Part shown: piece by piece, positions 5,689-6,178 of the stretch
Layout: every line of letters starts with the position of its first letter
Numbering within the stretch: the stretch's first letter is position 1
NCBI GenBank assembly: GCA_017533545.1
Contig: JAFXHW010000137.1
Span: 1 to 6,178 of the forward strand
Direction of reading: 5' to 3'
Source: Clostridia bacterium
GTDB lineage: Bacteria; Bacillota_A; Clostridia; Oscillospirales; CAG-272
Length of the DNA stretch: 6,178 bases
Notes under the pieces: model-generated
Database searches by the model: none
What the model was told of the DNA's origin: nothing
Seen by the model: only the letters and a program-made list of their open reading frames with translations
Program-made: the position numbers and the translations under genes

Positions 5689-5716
5689 AAGCGGAGGTTT
5701 TATCCCTCCGCTTTTT
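5689..5716 (+). terminator. Intrinsic terminator after rubrerythrin
   Basis: AAGCGGAGG (5689-5697) pairs perfectly with CCTCCGCTT (5705-5713) around a seven-base loop. It runs into a T5 tract (5712-5716) and lies 18 bases after the stop codon. This closes the Rrf2-rubrerythrin operon. Confidence 0.93.
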
Positions 5717-5770
5717 ATCAGGCAGTATCAAAAGTCAAATGGCATACCTTTGGGAATTATCAAATTGATT

Positions 5771-5787
5771 TAAAGATATAATCTTTA
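5771..5787 (+). promoter_or_regulatory. 17-base palindrome over a TATAAT box, possible operator
   Basis: TAAAGAT-ATA-ATCTTTA is a perfect inverted repeat with 7-base arms. It overlaps a perfect -10-like hexamer TATAAT (5777-5782), but no good -35 lies 16-18 bases upstream. It could be a regulator site with an activator-dependent promoter for the downstream membrane-protein gene. In a sequence this AT-rich, chance is a real alternative. Confidence 0.35.
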
Positions 5788-5837
5788 GCATATATTTTTG
5801 TATCTTTTTGAATTCAACATTTTTTCCAATCTTGTTG

Positions 5838-5866
5838 TTCAAATCATCTCCTGCATCAGGTAAAAT
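5838..5866 (+). promoter_or_regulatory. Candidate promoter of the small membrane-protein gene
   Basis: TTCAAA (5838-5843, 4 of 6) and TAAAAT (5861-5866, 5 of 6) are 17 bases apart. Transcription would start near 5872 with a short leader to the ATG at 5899. The spacer ends in a small inverted repeat CCTG-CAT-CAGG (5850-5860). The match is modest and the TATAAT at 5777 is a competing choice. Nothing else gene-like is visible between 5717 and 5898. Confidence 0.35.
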
Positions 5867-5898
5867 ATTATTGTAAAAAACCAAAAGGAGATTTGATT

Positions 5899-6178
5899 AT
5901 GAACACAGACAAAATTTTAGCAGAATCCATCGCAAAGGACTATGCTCCGAAAGAAAGCTCCAAAATCGTTGCACTGAAGAAGCTGGATAAGCGCGCCAAG
6001 CTCCCGGCAACAATTTTCACATACACCTGGGGAATTGTATTTGCCCTCGTATTCGGCGCCGGAATGTCGCTCGCGATGCAGGTCATAGGCAGCAGCATGA
6101 TTCTCGGCATAATCATCGGTCTTGCAGGCCTTTTAGGCTGCGCGGTGAATTATCCGATATATAAGAAAATGCTTGAAA
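5899..6178 (+). CDS. Small two-helix membrane protein of unknown function, N-terminal part
   Basis: The frame is open from the ATG at 5899 to the window edge, giving 93 residues with no stop. AAGGAG (5885-5890) lies eight bases upstream and supports the start. Residues 1-36 are a charged cytoplasmic-looking segment containing YAPKESSKIVALKKLDKRAK. A first membrane helix spans about 39-60 (IFTYTWGIVFALVFGAGMSL) and a second about 68-86, followed by the conserved-looking NYPIYKK. There is no cleavable signal peptide. From memory of the family, similar short proteins in Clostridia are sometimes named 'dihydropteridine reductase'. Nothing here resembles a Rossmann-type reductase, so that name should not be trusted. 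Function is unknown. It lies beyond the rubrerythrin terminator, so it is a separate unit. Confidence 0.82.
   Translation, partial: MNTDKILAESIAKDYAPKESSKIVALKKLDKRAKLPATIFTYTWGIVFALVFGAGMSLAMQVIGSSMILGIIIGLAGLLGCAVNYPIYKKMLE

Noticed and set aside
5808..5817. The ten-base palindrome TTGAATTCAA.
   Set aside because: It is a short AT-rich palindrome with no promoter element near it; likely chance.

Overview
The window reads as a piece of chromosome from an anaerobic, gut-type Clostridia (Bacillota) genome, most like the Oscillospiraceae or Lachnospiraceae. This is inferred from four things: the BspA-type leucine-rich repeats on a Thr/Glu-rich stalk, the N-terminal-rubredoxin ('reverse') rubrerythrin, consensus TTGACA/TATAAT promoters with AAGGAG ribosome sites, and moderate-GC codon use with AT-rich gaps. 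All recognised genes lie on the + strand. I see no mobile element, CRISPR array, tRNA or rRNA.

Layout. (1) 1-454: the C-terminal end of threonyl-tRNA synthetase, closed by a strong intrinsic terminator (465-494). (2) 550-4230: a transcription unit with a clear sigma-A-type promoter. Its first gene (647-2524) encodes an unusual single chain: an ECF-like sigma factor (regions 2 and 4), one transmembrane helix, a Thr/Glu/Pro-rich stalk and an extracytoplasmic LRR_5/BspA-like domain. After 27 bases comes an acyl-CoA-synthetase-type adenylating enzyme (2552-4189) with a 20-residue tandem duplication near its N-terminus. A hairpin terminator follows. (3) 4262-4519: a small single-domain XRE/Cro-type DNA-binding protein. 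(4) 4594-5716: an oxidative-stress or iron-sulfur-responsive unit. It has a very strong promoter with a UP-like A/T tract and an extended -10, an IscR-type palindrome over the start of transcription, an Rrf2-family regulator with a cysteine cluster, a reverse rubrerythrin and a terminator. (5) 5899-6178: the start of a small two-helix membrane protein of a conserved Firmicutes family, cut by the window edge, with a leader carrying palindromes and a possible Shine-Dalgarno-masking pairing.

How the genes may work together. The Rrf2-rubrerythrin pair looks like an autoregulated sensor/effector operon: loss or change of an Fe-S cluster on the regulator would release the promoter and raise peroxide-reducing rubrerythrin. 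The sigma-membrane-LRR fusion is the most novel-looking item. It places an apparent transcription factor and a surface sensor or adhesin in one polypeptide with no separate anti-sigma gene nearby. Parts of its sigma region 4 are degenerate, so whether it still works as a sigma factor is open. Its co-transcription with the CoA ligase is suggested only by spacing.
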